A stretch of DNA of 6,076 nt from an uncultured Bacilli bacterium (GTDB taxonomy: Bacteria; Bacillota_I; Bacilli_A; RF39; UBA660), in the NCBI GenBank assembly GCA_947630095.1, contig CANRGI010000075.1, forward strand, positions 1 through 6,076. The letters are read 5' to 3'. This document shows positions 5,474-6,076 of the stretch, one piece after another (the first letter of the stretch is position 1; every line of letters starts with the position of its first letter). A model generated the notes under the pieces. The model saw nothing but the letters and a program-made list of their open reading frames with translations, had not been told where the DNA came from and did no database searches. Both the position numbers and the translations under genes were made by a program.

Positions 5474-6076
5474 ATGGAAAATAAATTTAGAAATGTTTAC
5501 TGTGGGGAAGTAAATGCTAAAATGGAAGGAAAAGAAATAAGACTTGCTGGTTGGATAGATACTGTTCGTAATTTAGGAGGGTTAGTTTTTATTACTTTAA
5601 GAGACGAAAGTGGTATAGTACAGTTAATAAGTAAAGAAGTAGAAATGTATTCTAAATTAAATAGAGAAGCAACTGTTACAATGACAGGTAAAGTATTACT
5701 TAGTTAACTGTTTTAGGAGATGTTTATAAAACTTTACCTTTTGAAGTAAAGACAAGTAAGACTTCAAGTGAAGAAACTAGATTAAAATATAGATATTTAG
5801 ATTTAAGAAATAGTGAAGTACATAATAATATAATATTTAGAAGTCAAGTAATAGATTTTATTAGAAGTACTATGAAAGATATGAAATTTACTGAAATACA
5901 AACACCAATATTAACTGCTTCTAGTCCTGAAGGGGCAAGAGATTTTATAGTACCATCAAGAAAGTTTAAAGGTAAATTTTATGCTTTACCACAAGCGCCT
6001 CAAATATTTAAACAATTACTTATGTGTAGTGGTTTCAATAGATATTTTCAAATAGCGCCTTGTTTTAGAGACGAAG
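5474..6076 (+). pseudogene. aspS: Aspartyl-tRNA synthetase, frame-disrupted in the OB-fold and cut by the window end
   Basis: AspRS charges tRNA-Asp with aspartate. The first frame (5474-5707) gives 77 residues of the N-terminal OB-fold anticodon-binding domain, with GWIDTVRNLGGLVFI and LRDESGIVQ, then ends in TAA at 5705-5707 just after TGKVLLS. The protein resumes from about 5704 in the next frame as LTVLGDVYKTLPFEV, then ETRLKYRYLDLRN, class II motif 1 (FTEIQTPIL, then SSPEGARDF) and QIAPCFRDE of motif 2 at the window edge. Against B. subtilis and E. coli AspRS as remembered, about 20 residues (the N..L.TGEIEV strand region) are missing at the junction, which fits a deletion of about 61 or 64 bases. 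No good start codon opens the second frame nearby. AspRS is normally essential, so this may be a real pseudogene beside another copy, or an assembly error. Confidence 0.88.

Noticed and set aside
5671..5712. Direct repeat AACTGTT (5671-5677 and 5706-5712) as the cause of the aspS deletion
   Set aside because: Recombination between direct repeats would leave one copy, yet both remain, and each codes for a conserved-looking residue pair (TV), so it does not explain the loss.
5720..5749. ATG at 5720 preceded by AGGAG-like sequence as a restart for the second part of AspRS
   Set aside because: It is in the wrong frame and reaches a stop after nine codons, so it cannot express the catalytic domain.

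Overview
The window comes from a very AT-rich bacterium of the low-GC Firmicutes/Bacilli type. It uses the standard code: TGA is a stop in two genes and Trp is TGG, which argues against a Mycoplasma-type code. Leu TTA, Arg AGA and Ser AGT dominate codon use. A T-box riboswitch before an aminoacyl-tRNA synthetase gene, an MtaB-type methylthiotransferase and AAAGGAG-type ribosome binding sites all fit. An uncultured gut Bacilli lineage (RF39/Erysipelotrichales-like) is my guess from style only. All genes lie on the + strand.

Layout. (1) 2-1363 is the 3' two-thirds of topA, DNA topoisomerase I, cut by the window start. (2) 1398-2155 holds two small overlapping genes for single-pass exported proteins. 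Each carries a C-terminal pair of cysteines in a matching context. The first has a prepilin-like N-terminus. A perfect extended -10 promoter lies just after topA, and a compact terminator closes the pair. (3) 2224-5222 is an operon of rsmE (16S rRNA m3U1498 methyltransferase), an unrecognised membrane-anchored charged protein, and mtaB (tRNA methylthiotransferase). rsmE and mtaB are neighbours in many Firmicutes as the tail of the dnaK operon. Here a 340-residue protein gene sits between them, coupled to mtaB by an ATGA overlap. (4) 5223-5473 is a regulatory region: a consensus promoter, then a T-box leader whose specifier reads as an Asp codon (GAT), then the aspS start. (5) 5474-6076 is aspS (aspartyl-tRNA synthetase), cut by the window end and broken internally. 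The OB-fold reading frame stops at 5707, and the rest of the enzyme continues in another frame with about 20 residues of the family missing at the junction.

Most genes serve basic information processing: DNA topology, rRNA and tRNA modification, and tRNA charging. The two most notable points are the damaged aspS under an apparently intact Asp-responsive T-box, and the layout of that T-box. Its only visible terminator keeps the antiterminator base helix and competes instead with Stem III. Nothing resembling a mobile element, CRISPR array, tRNA or rRNA was seen.
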